A DNA stretch of 64,000 nt from JACKFB01 sp041389525 (lineage in GTDB: Bacteria > Myxococcota_A > UBA9042 > PHBI01 > JACKFB01), in the NCBI GenBank assembly GCA_041389525.1, contig JAWKRR010000007.1:1-64000 (forward strand), written 5' to 3'. The position numbers and the translations under genes were made by a program. Below are positions 23,752 to 32,607 of this stretch, in pieces. Below the pieces are notes generated by a model. The model ran no database searches. It worked only from the letters and a program-made list of their open reading frames with translations, and was not told the origin of the DNA. The first letter of the stretch is position 1; every line of letters begins with the position of its first letter.

Positions 23752-26700
23752 TCACGGCAGGTAGGGCATCACCTTGGGGATGTAGATCGCGGGCAGTTTG
23801 AAGCCGTTGCCCTTGTCGCTCTGAAGCGAGCCCCAGCACTTCACGGTGCCATCGGCGATGAGGGCGCAGCAGCTTGCCGGGCTGATGGCGGACTCGACAG
23901 ATACATCGATGGCGTGGTCGATCAGCTCGGCTGTGAAGATCTCGTCCAGGGCGCCCGGGCCCTTCTTGTGCTTCCATGTGCTTGCGTAGGGGTCCGGCAC
24001 CCCGAGGCGGTAGTACCCGCCGGTCATCCCGCCGGTGCCCCAGGTTTGGATGCGGCCGTCGCTGCGCAATCCGGCGATGACCTGCGTGCCGGCGCTGTCC
24101 ATCTTGACCACGTGGGAGAACCCCCCGAACTGCGTCGGCTCGGTGATCGTCCAGATCCCGCTTGGCGCCAGTTGAAGTTGGTGCAGCCATCCCCATACGG
24201 TCCCGTCGCCCCGAATAGCGTTGATACCAGCCTGTGAATCGAGAGACAGCACCTCCGCAAGCGCGATTCCTGACTGTGCGGCTTCAGGCGAAACCGTGAA
24301 GGCACGGAGGAGGCCATCGGCGGCGAGATAGATGCTTTTGTTCGTCAAGCCGATGACCGTGCGCGGGGCTTCCATAAGTATCGCGCTCGACTTCCAGCAG
24401 AATATTCGGCCATCGGACTGACCGGCACAGGTACCGATATTTCCCTGCCCCGCGCCGAGCGAATGGGCGTCCCTGAACCCGACCACATACACCGCGACAT
24501 AGGCTGGCGTTTCGGGACTACTGCCGCCTCCGAGCACACTGGGGGAGCTCTGGCCCCAGCATCTCATTCGGCCGTCGCCGAGGACGACGCACGTGCGGTT
24601 CGATATCGCCACCGCGCGCACGGCGTAGCCCACGTCTACCACCCGCACCGGCTGCTGCTCCGGCGGCGAGGGCTTGCCCGTCAGCGACCAGTTCCCGAGA
24701 TCATTCAGTTCGTTGGTACCCCAGCAACGCACCGTTCCGTCGGAGATGACCGCGCAAGTTGATCCACCGCTGGCAGCTAGCTCAATGGGAGCCGCGAGAT
24801 CCTGGAGCCCCTCGACCTGCGCCGGCGTCGCGTCCGGGGCGGACGACCCACACCAGACTCGGCCGTCGGCCCTGCGCGAACACGCGCCAACCGCGCCGAG
24901 CGCGACAGTATCGATGCCCGCGGATCCAGCCGCCGTGAAGGATTCCGCGCTACCGGCACCCCAACAGCGTATCGTCCCGTCACCGATTCGGGAGCAGGTG
25001 GAATCGATAGTAGCCGACAGGACAGTTGCGCGTTCGAGACCGGCAATGGCCCAAGGTAGCGGCTCATACGCCGCCTCGACGCCCTCTCCGAGTTGTCCCG
25101 CGTCGTTGGCGCCCCAGCACGCGACCGTCCCGTCGCCCACCCGCGCGCAGGTGTGGCCGCCGCCGGCTGCGACGTTGGTGACCAACTCGATGCCCTCGAC
25201 GGTGGTCCACACGTTCTGGTCGCTGAAGTCGCCGTGGCCGAGCTGGCCTGAGTCGCCTCGGCCCCAGCATGCGACAAGGCCGTCGGCAGCCACCGCGCAG
25301 GTGTGTTCGGCGCCGCACGTCACGTCTTTTGCGTAGGCGGCGCCTGATACTTCGACGGATTGTGAGCGGTCCTCGAAGGTGCCGTCGCCGAGCTGACCGC
25401 GGTCGTTCGCGCCCCAGCACCGCATCGTGCCGTCGCCCAGGATCGCGCAGGTGTGGCCGTCGCCGGCCGACAGCGCCTTCACGAAGCCCAGGTCCGACAC
25501 GACCACCGGCACCGCGGAATCCTCCGTCGTCCCATCGCCAAGCTGCCCGCGGTCGTTTCGGCCCCAGCAACGCACCGTGCCGTCGGCGATGGCGGCGCAG
25601 GTGTGCTCGGCACCCGCCGCGACGAGCTTGACCAGCTCAAGCCCCACCACCGGAGCCGCGACCTCCCGCGAGACCGTCGTCCCATCGCCAAGCTGCCCGA
25701 ACTCGTTGTCACCCCAGCACCGGACAGTACCCCGAGCCATCAGCGCGCAAGCGTGGCCGCCGCCGACGGTCACCGCCTTCGCCGCCCGGTCGCCAGGCGT
25801 CAGCGCGCTCGCCTCGACGAGGTTCCCGTCGAGATTCCCTGCCTCATCGCGAGCCCGCACCACAAAGAAATACCGCGTATTCGGCTCCAGACCACTCACC
25901 ACATGCTCAAGCGCCCCCGCCGGGCTCTCATCATCGGCGACAAAAGGCTGACACCCCCCCTTCGCCACCCGAGCCTCCGAGACGCACACCTCATAGACAA
26001 TCGCCTCCGCAGGCGAAAAGTCGTCCGACGCCGCCTCCCAACTCAGCAAGATCTCGGTCGCCCCCAAAGCCTCCGCCCCAACCACCCCGCCAAAAACCGG
26101 CGCCGTGGTATCCCCCGCACCACCGTCCGCGTCGCCCGAGTCGCCGTCAGCGTCCGAGTCCGCATCCGACGGCGAAATCGAGTCCGAGTCCGCGGCTGCA
26201 TCAACCTCTGCGTCAGGTTCAGTGGCGACCTCGGGCTCCATCACCACGTCAGGCTCCATCACCACGTCGACTTCGGTGACCACATCGGCTTCGGCGACCA
26301 GGTCGGGCTCGGGTTCGGCGACATCGAGCTCCGACTCGGGCTCGGCGGCAGCATCGGGCTCCGCGATGTCGGGCTCGGCGGAGTCCAACTCAGACTCCGC
26401 GGCCCCGTCGAGTCTCGCTGGGATATCGAACTCCGGCGCCACGTCGCCTGCCACCTCGCCGTCGCCGTCCGTGAGGCCGTCGGGCACCGGGACGTCGAGC
26501 TCCGCGTCCTGCTCGCCGCCGCCGTCGCCCGCGGGAACGGCGTCCGCGAGGACGGGGGCGTCGGGCTCTGCATCCACCACGGGAACGGCGCCCGTGTCCT
26601 CGCGCCGGGCCGCGTCCGAGGCGCCGTCCCCGCCCCCGGGCGCGTCAATCCCGGCATCCATCTGGGCGTCCGTCGCTCCCGAGTCCCCCAATCCCCTCGA

Positions 26701-26817
26701 CTGCCCACAGGCCGTGATGAGGAGGAGCGCGAGCGCAGCCCATCGCCCCCCAAGCATCGATACGGCCCGGTCCGACGCGAGGCGGGCACCACCGGAAGCG
26801 GATGGGCGCTCAGTCAC
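23752..26817 (-). CDS. RCC1-repeat / FN3-like lipoprotein (left, intact copy)
   Basis: A 1021-residue lipoprotein. The GTG at 26817 has GAGGAG eight bases upstream, conserved in the paralogue, so it is preferred to the ATG at 26757. The signal WAALALLLITAC gives a lipidated Cys at 37. A ~195-residue Asp/Glu/Ala/Pro spacer and one FN3-like domain (~237-340, ending NTRYFFVVRARDEAGNLDGN) follow. About eleven RCC1-like repeats come next, five canonical (for example GHTCAILGDGTMRCWGANDRGQLGDGT broken as HTCA ... RCWG ... GQLGDG), then diverged ones. The paired Cys in HTCA/RCWG probably form a disulfide in each blade. It likely forms a surface propeller; the ligand is unknown. Confidence 0.88.
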   Translation of the reverse strand: MTERPSASGGARLASDRAVSMLGGRWAALALLLITACGQSRGLGDSGATDAQMDAGIDAPGGGDGASDAARREDTGAVPVVDAEPDAPVLADAVPAGDGGGEQDAELDVPVPDGLTDGDGEVAGDVAPEFDIPARLDGAAESELDSAEPDIAEPDAAAEPESELDVAEPEPDLVAEADVVTEVDVVMEPDVVMEPEVATEPDAEVDAAADSDSISPSDADSDADGDSGDADGGAGDTTAPVFGGVVGAEALGATEILLSWEAASDDFSPAEAIVYEVCVSEARVAKGGCQPFVADDESPAGALEHVVSGLEPNTRYFFVVRARDEAGNLDGNLVEASALTPGDRAAKAVTVGGGHACALMARGTVRCWGDNEFGQLGDGTTVSREVAAPVVGLELVKLVAAGAEHTCAAIADGTVRCWGRNDRGQLGDGTTEDSAVPVVVSDLGFVKALSAGDGHTCAILGDGTMRCWGANDRGQLGDGTFEDRSQSVEVSGAAYAKDVTCGAEHTCAVAADGLVACWGRGDSGQLGHGDFSDQNVWTTVEGIELVTNVAAGGGHTCARVGDGTVACWGANDAGQLGEGVEAAYEPLPWAIAGLERATVLSATIDSTCSRIGDGTIRCWGAGSAESFTAAGSAGIDTVALGAVGACSRRADGRVWCGSSAPDATPAQVEGLQDLAAPIELAASGGSTCAVISDGTVRCWGTNELNDLGNWSLTGKPSPPEQQPVRVVDVGYAVRAVAISNRTCVVLGDGRMRCWGQSSPSVLGGGSSPETPAYVAVYVVGFRDAHSLGAGQGNIGTCAGQSDGRIFCWKSSAILMEAPRTVIGLTNKSIYLAADGLLRAFTVSPEAAQSGIALAEVLSLDSQAGINAIRGDGTVWGWLHQLQLAPSGIWTITEPTQFGGFSHVVKMDSAGTQVIAGLRSDGRIQTWGTGGMTGGYYRLGVPDPYASTWKHKKGPGALDEIFTAELIDHAIDVSVESAISPASCCALIADGTVKCWGSLQSDKGNGFKLPAIYIPKVMPYLP

Positions 26818-26998
26818 TGGCCTGGCTCCTCAGGTTCGGCCGTAACGAGCCGGTGAAATCAGGGAACGCCCGAAGTGCCACGCGGGCTTGGTCGACACCG
26901 GCTCCGGCATCCCTGGCCACGCGGACGGCCGGCTGCTCGGTCCTGCCGGACTCGACGATCCGGGGAGTGGTCCAGGCGGAGAAGGTCACGCCCTCACC
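26815..26998 (-). pseudogene. 3' remnant of a second giant metalloprotease gene
   Basis: Translated on the minus strand this stretch gives about 60 residues (FSAWTTPRIVESGRTEQPAV ... DAGAGVDQARVALRAFPDFT ...) ending ASD and a stop. It is colinear with the C-terminus of the giant protein at 32600-32790 (FSAWTTPWKIESGSTEHPAA ... DAGAGIDQARLILWSFPDST ... SSD). As in the intact copy, its stop overlaps the start of the RCC1 gene. Upstream of ~26998 the similarity ends abruptly at the duplicated non-coding block, so some 6.3 kb of coding sequence has been deleted. Confidence 0.8.
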
Positions 26999-27003
26999 GC
27001 CGA

Positions 27004-27425
27004 GTACGGACGTTCAGTGTTCGAGCGGTGCGGGCGGGCGGCATGACGTCTCCAAGCGGGGCCATCGCGTCGGCAGCGCGCGAGGGGAACCAGCGATCGG
27101 GGACAATAGCGAAGTCGCGCGGGAATAAGTTTGAAAATCGTCGTGTGGACGACGGTTACATGGACCGGATCTCGGGCTGGCTTTTCGCGTTGCAGCGGTC
27201 CTCGACTGGGGGCATGGCTGGAGGTTTCTCCGAGCTGGGCGTCGGCAGCGACGGGGCGGGCGACCGGGCGGTCATCTTGGCGGGATATGGCTGTAACTCT
27301 TACACATTCTTTGGAGGGCGCGTGACAGTCGAAATCGCTCGGTGCGGATTGGCTTCTCGATTTCGGTGCCCGCGCGGCGCGGTCCGAGGGTGTAACAGTT
27401 TGACGCGGCGCAGCATGGCGCGTTG
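27004..27425. repeat. Duplicated non-coding block, left copy
   Basis: This segment matches 39131-39560 along its length, strongly at first (from acgttcagtgttcgagcg to aagtcgcgcg and on through gatctcggg) and more weakly later, with a last island gtgtaacag-ttgacgcg. In the right copy it lies directly upstream of the giant protease, so it should carry that gene's promoter or leader. It contains the hairpin CGTCGT-GTGG-ACGACG near 27137-27152, whose right-copy equivalent has shorter arms. No protein gene is evident in 26999-27510. Confidence 0.75.
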
Positions 27426-27503
27426 CGGAGACGGCGTTCGGTGGGCCGGGTGCGTGCTCGGCGGGGGGTGCTGGCGCGAATTTGCGGGCGGTCCACTCGG
27501 CCA

Positions 27504-27547
27504 GGCGCGCTCAGACGCCCCAGACGCCGAGGTCGACCAGGGACGCC
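27504..27547. repeat. 44-bp direct repeat, right copy
   Basis: Partner of 23554-23597 (42 of 44 identical). It spans the last 12 codons and stop of the radical-SAM-like gene plus 7 bp downstream. The distance between copies, 3,950 bp, is exactly the left RCC1 module with its flanks. Confidence 0.8.
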
Positions 27548-28650
27548 TCGCGGGTCTGGTTCGGGCGGCCGTGGAGCGGTCGCAGGACGGCCTCTCCCTC
27601 GCGCGCCAGGGCGCCTTCTGGGGCGCCGGGGCAGCGGTTCGAGAGCGCGCAGCTTCGGCAGCGCGGCGGCTGGCGCACGAAGGCCGGCCAGCGGGGGCGG
27701 CCGGCGAGGGTCAGCGCCAGGATCGGCGGCGTCGCGGCGAGGTGGTCGAGCAGATCGGGCAGGTGGCAGAAGGGGATGCCGTGGACCAGCACGGGCAGCC
27801 CGGCCTCGCTGCCGACCTCGATGGCTTCGCGGGCGATCGACGCCGCCGCGAGCAGCGACGCGCCGTGTTCGCCGTCCACCGCGGTCGCCACGTCCAGCAC
27901 CAGCGCGCGGGCGCCCAGGGCGCGGGCCTCGACGACAAACGGTCCGACATAAGCCAGCTCGCCCGCCTCGGGCTCCAGGTGAAACACCCAGGGGATACCT
28001 GACTCTCCGAGGGATTTCGCGGCGGCGGCGCGTAGCTCGGGGGTGCCTCCGGGCACGATGAGCGCGTGGTTGAAGCCGAACTGGCGCGCCCGCGAGACGA
28101 AGGCCGGGCGGTCCAGCGGCGCGCCCGTGGTCTCCAGCGCGATGACCGAGAAGCCGCGCTGGGCCGCGGCGTCGAAGGCCGTCAGCAGGTCGCGGGGGGT
28201 GGTCTGGGGCTCGGGGCGCAGCGAGACGCGCTCGACGCCGCGGGCGCGCAGACGGTCCAGCAGCTCGGGCAGCGGGCCCTCGTGGGGCGCGGGCACCGAA
28301 GACACGCCGTGGCGCGCGCGGGCTCGCGACGCGACGCCCTCGAGCTGGCGGGTGCGGTCGATGACGACGTCGCGGCCGGGATCCTGGACGTAGGAGCGGA
28401 TGAACTGGGGCGCGAGGTCGGCGAACTCGCCGCGCACGGGCAGCGGAAAGAGCGTCTCGTCCCAGAACTGGATGTCCACGCCGTACTTTTCGGGCTCGAG
28501 ATGCACCGGCGAGCCGTAGAGCAGCAGGAAGGGGTTGAGGTTGACCTCGAGCAGGTCGTGGCCGCTGAGCACCTCGGGCAGCATGCGCATGTTCACTTCG
28601 TGCGCGCGCTCGGTCTCGCCGGGGTGGCCGGGGATGATGTCGAAGGACAC
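27511..28650 (-). pseudogene. 5'-truncated radical-SAM-like gene (B12-binding type)
   Basis: A 379-codon frame that begins abruptly with SFDIIPGHPGETERAHEVNM, which corresponds to the middle of a radical SAM core (the D-x-I-x-G-x-PGET strand that follows the S-adenosylmethionine half). Then come VNLNPFLLLYGSPVHLEPEK and a long C-terminal region with CRSCALSNRCPG, a Cys cluster. The CxxxCxxC iron-sulfur loop and any B12-binding domain are missing. The truncation point (~28650-28677) abuts the start of the ribbon-helix-helix gene on the other strand, suggesting a recombination junction. Probably non-functional, unless the C-terminal part has a separate role. Confidence 0.6.
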
Positions 28651-28677
28651 GAGGCGCTGCAGGCCCGCTACGTCGAG

Positions 28678-28974
28678 GTGGTCGGACGGCCCACTGGTAG
28701 CACCAACGCCAGCTACCTCATCTGGAGGGTCCGGCAGGCCGAGAAGGGCAAGATCCCCGTCGGGCCGCGGGCCGCCAGGACCAGCGACGGCGAGACGGTG
28801 GAGTTCAAGGTGCTGCCGCTGCGGATGGAGGCCGAGCTGGTCGCCAAGCTCGACGAGGCCCGCGAGCGGCTCGGGCTGAAGTCGCGGATGGATCTGTTTC
28901 GACGCGCACTCGGGGTGTACCTCGAGGGCGCGGGCGAGGTGGAGGTGGGCAAGATGTTCGGGGCGGAGGGGTAG
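28678..28974 (+). CDS. Ribbon-helix-helix-like small DNA-binding protein
   Basis: A 98-residue protein from a GTG (MVGRPTGSTNASYLIWRVRQ). The C-terminal half reads VEFKVLPLRMEAELVAKLDE ARERLGLKSRMDLFRRALGV when joined, the strand-helix-helix pattern of RHH/CopG-like repressors, followed by a short tail. The N-terminal GRPTGSTN segment looks like an AT-hook-like basic arm. It has no cognate toxin next to it and sits at the junction with the truncated radical-SAM-like gene, so it may be an orphan regulator left by rearrangement. Confidence 0.65.
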   Translation: MVGRPTGSTNASYLIWRVRQAEKGKIPVGPRAARTSDGETVEFKVLPLRMEAELVAKLDEARERLGLKSRMDLFRRALGVYLEGAGEVEVGKMFGAEG

Positions 28975-29117
28975 GCGCGAGGCGCGGCGCCAAGCTCAGG
29001 CGGCAATTGGAGTGGCGGCGAGACACGAGCTAAGCGATAGGTGTTCGTGTTCCCGATGTTCTTCCGAGCCCAGTCGCCCACCGGACCGCCATCCGCATCG
29101 GAGCCCCGGACGACCGA

Positions 29118-29190
29118 GGAGGGGTGTGGGCTCCAGCTACGCATCGGTCGGACTGAACGACCCAGTCTGATGCGAGTTCCACACCCCTCC
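29118..29190. repeat. 73-bp imperfect hairpin
   Basis: Outer arms GGAGGGGTGTGG (29118-29129) and CCACACCCCTCC (29179-29190) are perfectly complementary over 12 bp. Inside, CGCATC (29140-29145) pairs with GATGCG (29169-29174) and GACTG (29151-29155) with CAGTC (29163-29167), leaving a 7-base loop: 23 paired positions in three stems. It lies between convergent genes in the otherwise empty 28975-29351. It could be a bidirectional terminator (no T-tract), a small transposon-like element or an RNA structure. Confidence 0.7.
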
Positions 29191-29351
29191 CGGCGCAACC
29201 CCATCATAGCGGCTCGCCCAAAGACGAGCCTGGGCCTCAGAGGCCCTTCTTCCACATGGGACCGCTCCGCACCCGCACCGCGCGGCTCGGTCCACGGTGT
29301 CTGCGCTCCGCGAAGAGCATCCCTCCGCGAACGCCGCGCCAATCGAATGGG

Positions 29352-32300
29352 TCACGGCAGATAAGGCATCACGCGCGGGGTGTGGGTTGCTTTTCTGAGC
29401 CCGCTATCTTGGGCGACGAGGCCCCAGCACAGGACCTGACCATCGGCGATCAGGGCACAGTTCGCGCCGCTGAAGGTCGACTCGATCGAGAGCGCTACGG
29501 CGTTCTCGATGAGATCTGCCACGAAGGCGAGCTTGAAATCGTCGTAGTTCTTCCAATTGTGCCACGTCGTCGCGTACGGGTCTGCGACGCCGAGTCGATA
29601 GTACGCGCCCACGGATCCGCCCTCGCCCCAAGCCAAGACTCGGCCATCGCTCCGCAGGGCCGCGGTCACCGCGCGGCCTGAGCTGTCGGCCCGCACGATG
29701 TTCGCGAAGCCCCCAAGCTGGATCGGCGTAGCGAGGAACCACGCCGCGGTGGGCGCGGTCATGGTCAAAGGCTGATTCCACATCCACAGGGAACCATCGC
29801 CTCGGACCGCGACAAGCCCGGCACTCGAGTCGAGAAATACGATGCGGTCGATTCCCGGCTCGACCCCGCCCGATTCGGTGGGCGTGCTCCATCGGTACAT
29901 CAAGCCGTCGGCGGCCACATAGCGGCCCACATTGGACAAGCCGATCACGTCGTGGGCCACCTCGATGGCAAAGGGCTCTAGGCCCCAGCAAAAGAGTCGC
30001 CCATCGGTCCGACCTGCGCAGGTTTCCTTATATGAGGACCCGGTACCGATGGCAAGAGCGTCACCGAACCCAAGCACGAGGACCGTCACAAACAGCGGCA
30101 CAGGTGGATTGTTCCCTCCCCCGAGGTACGCCCCCTCCCCGCCCCAGCACTGCATTCGGCCGTCGCCCCTGGCCGCGCAGATTCGGTCGGAGATGCCGAA
30201 CGCGCTGATTGCACCTTGAACATTGTACGCGTCGACCGGCCACGCTTCCTGCGAGGCGTTCTTGCCCGCGCTCGGCCAATTTCCGAGTTGATTCACGTCG
30301 TTGAATCCCCAGCATCGCACCGTCCCGTCGGAAATTACGGCACACGTGGACGCAAGTCCGGCCGCGAGATCGACAGGACCTGCGAGCGCGATCAGCCCCT
30401 CGACCGGGGTGGGGACGAGGGCACTCGACGCCGCCCTTCCAGACCTCCGAGAGTCCAACGCGACGGCACCGTCGGCCTTTCGCGCACATCCTGACCGTCC
30501 CCACACCGAACGAATCGACGAGTTCGAGCGCGGGCGCGGCGAGGGCCGACGCACTTCCGGCTCCACGGCACTGTGGCGTCCAGCATCGCCGACGCGGGCA
30601 CACGTTGTGGGCCCCGCCGCGCGGAGATGTGATGCGCTCGACCCCCGGCACGAAGGATCGGCAGGGTTTCGAGCGTCCGAGCGCCGCGGGATCGCCGAGT
30701 TGGCCCTGGTCATTCGCACCCCAGCAGGCGACCTGTCCGTTGCCGAGGCGCGCACAGCTATGGGCGCTGCCGGTGGCGACCGAGGTCACGAGCTGAAGGG
30801 CGTCGACTGTCGCCCAGGCGTTGCGGTCCTCGCCGTCGCCATGGCCGAGCTGGCCCGAGTCGCCGCGGCCCCAGCAGGCGACGAGGCCGTCGGCGGCCAC
30901 GGCGCAGGTGTGCTCGGCGCCGCAAGCCACGTCTTTTACATAGGCCGCACCTGACACTTCGACGGGTGTGAGGCGGTCCTCGACGGTCCCGTCGCCAAGC
31001 TGGCCGCGGTCATTGGCGCCCCAGCAACGCATCGTGCCGTCGCCCAGAATCGCGCAGGTGTGGCCCTCGCCGGCTGACAACGCCTTCACGAAGCCGAGTT
31101 CCCCCACGACCACCGGCACGGTCGAGTCGTCGGTCGTTCCGTCGCCGAGCTGGCCGCGGTCGTTCCCGACCCCAACAACGCACGGTGCCGTCGGCGATGG
31201 CCGCGCAGGTGTGGTCGGCGCCGGCGCGATGAGCTGCGAGTTCGACGCCCGCACGACCGGCGCCGCGACGTCGCGCGTGGTCTGGTCCCGTCGCCAAGCT
31301 GCCCGAAAGTCGTTGTCTCCCCAGCAACGCACGGTGCCCCGCGCCATCAGCGCGCAAGCGTGTCCCCCGCCGACCGCCACCGCCTTCGCCGCATGATTCC
31401 CAGGCGTGAGCGCGGTCGCCTCGACGAGGTTGCCGTCGAGATTCCCCGCCTCATCGCGAGCCCGAACCACGAAGAAATACCGCGTGTTCTCCTCAAGCCC
31501 CTCGACGAGATGCTCGACGACGCCCGCCGCGCTCACGTCGCCAACGATCCAAGGCACGCAAGCCCCCTTCGCCACGCGCGACTCCGAGATGCAGACCTCA
31601 TAGACGATGTCCTCAGGCCACGAGACGTCGTCCTCGGCCGCGTCCCAAGTGAGCAAGACCTCGGTCGTCGAGACCGCCTCCGCGCTGACCACGCCGCCGA
31701 AGAGCGGCGCCACGAGATCGCCGAGCGGCCCCCCGTCCGCATCGGCGCCGTCCGGCTCCGACGTGTCGGGCTCGGTAGCTGTGTCGGGCTCGGGTTCGGC
31801 GACATCGGGCTCCGAATCGGGCTCGGCGGCGATGTCAGGCTCCGCGGTGTCTGGCCCGGCGGAGTCCAACTCAGGCTCCGCGGCCCCGTCCGGTCCGGCG
31901 GCGTCAGCTCCCGGCTCGACAGAATCAGGCTCGGCGACAACGTCGAGCAGAACAACGTCCGGCTCGGGCTCGGCGATGGCGTCAGGCTCGGCCACATCAG
32001 GGTTGACGGCATCAGGCCCGACAGCATCAGGGCCGGCTGTGTCAGGCTCGGCCGCATCCGTCACCGCAGGATCTTCCCCCACCGCGTCGGCCCCGCCGAG
32101 CATGTCGGGGCCGCCAATGTCTGACTCGGGCTCGCCAACCGCATCGGGCTCGGCCGCGTCAGACTTGATAGCATCGGCTCCTGCGACGTCCGGCTCGTCC
32201 GTATCCGGCCCCGATGGGGTATCGAACTCGGTTGCCACGTCGCCTGCCAGCCGGCCGTCGCCGTCGGTGAGGCCGTCCGGCGCCGCGACGTCCAGCTCCG

Positions 32301-32607
32301 TGTCCTGCTCGTCTCCGTCGTCGCCTGCCGAAAGGGCGTCCACATGGGCGGGCGCGTCCGACGCGGCTTCCGCCCCGCGAACGGCGTCCGTGTCCTTGGG
32401 GCCGGCCGCGTCTAAGTCTCCGGCCCCCGGCGCGTCAAGCCCTACTTCCATCCGCCCGTCCGTCGCTCCCGCGTCCCCCACTCCCTTTGACGGCTCACAG
32501 GCCGTGAAGAGAAGGGCGGTGAGCACAGCCCATCGCCCTACGAACATTGATACGGCCCGGTCCGACGCGCAGGGGGGACCGCACGACAATGATGCGCGCT
32601 CAGTCAC
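29352..32607 (-). pseudogene. RCC1-repeat / FN3-like lipoprotein (right copy, multiply frameshifted)
   Basis: Paralogue of the 23752-26817 gene. The same GTG and GAGGAG site, overlapping the giant gene's stop, precede a signal peptide (WAVLTALLFTAC), an even longer Asp/Glu/Ala/Pro spacer, the FN3-like domain and RCC1 repeats. Compared with the left copy, frame is lost and regained around 31305, 31250 and 31180 (NDFRAAWRRDQ in place of NEFGQLGDGT) and again near 30620 and 30440. The last ~350 residues are then open, ending RVMPYLP exactly like the paralogue's KVMPYLP. This is either a decaying duplicate or a region of poor consensus. Confidence 0.75.

Noticed and set aside
26757..26757. ATG at 26757 as start of the left RCC1 lipoprotein
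   Set aside because: It lacks a ribosome-binding site, whereas GAGGAG before the GTG at 26817 is conserved in the paralogue and overlaps the upstream stop.
29041..29364. 107-codon plus-strand frame in the hairpin region
   Set aside because: No ribosome-binding site, no protein-like pattern, and it crosses the hairpin and the end of the RCC1 pseudogene.
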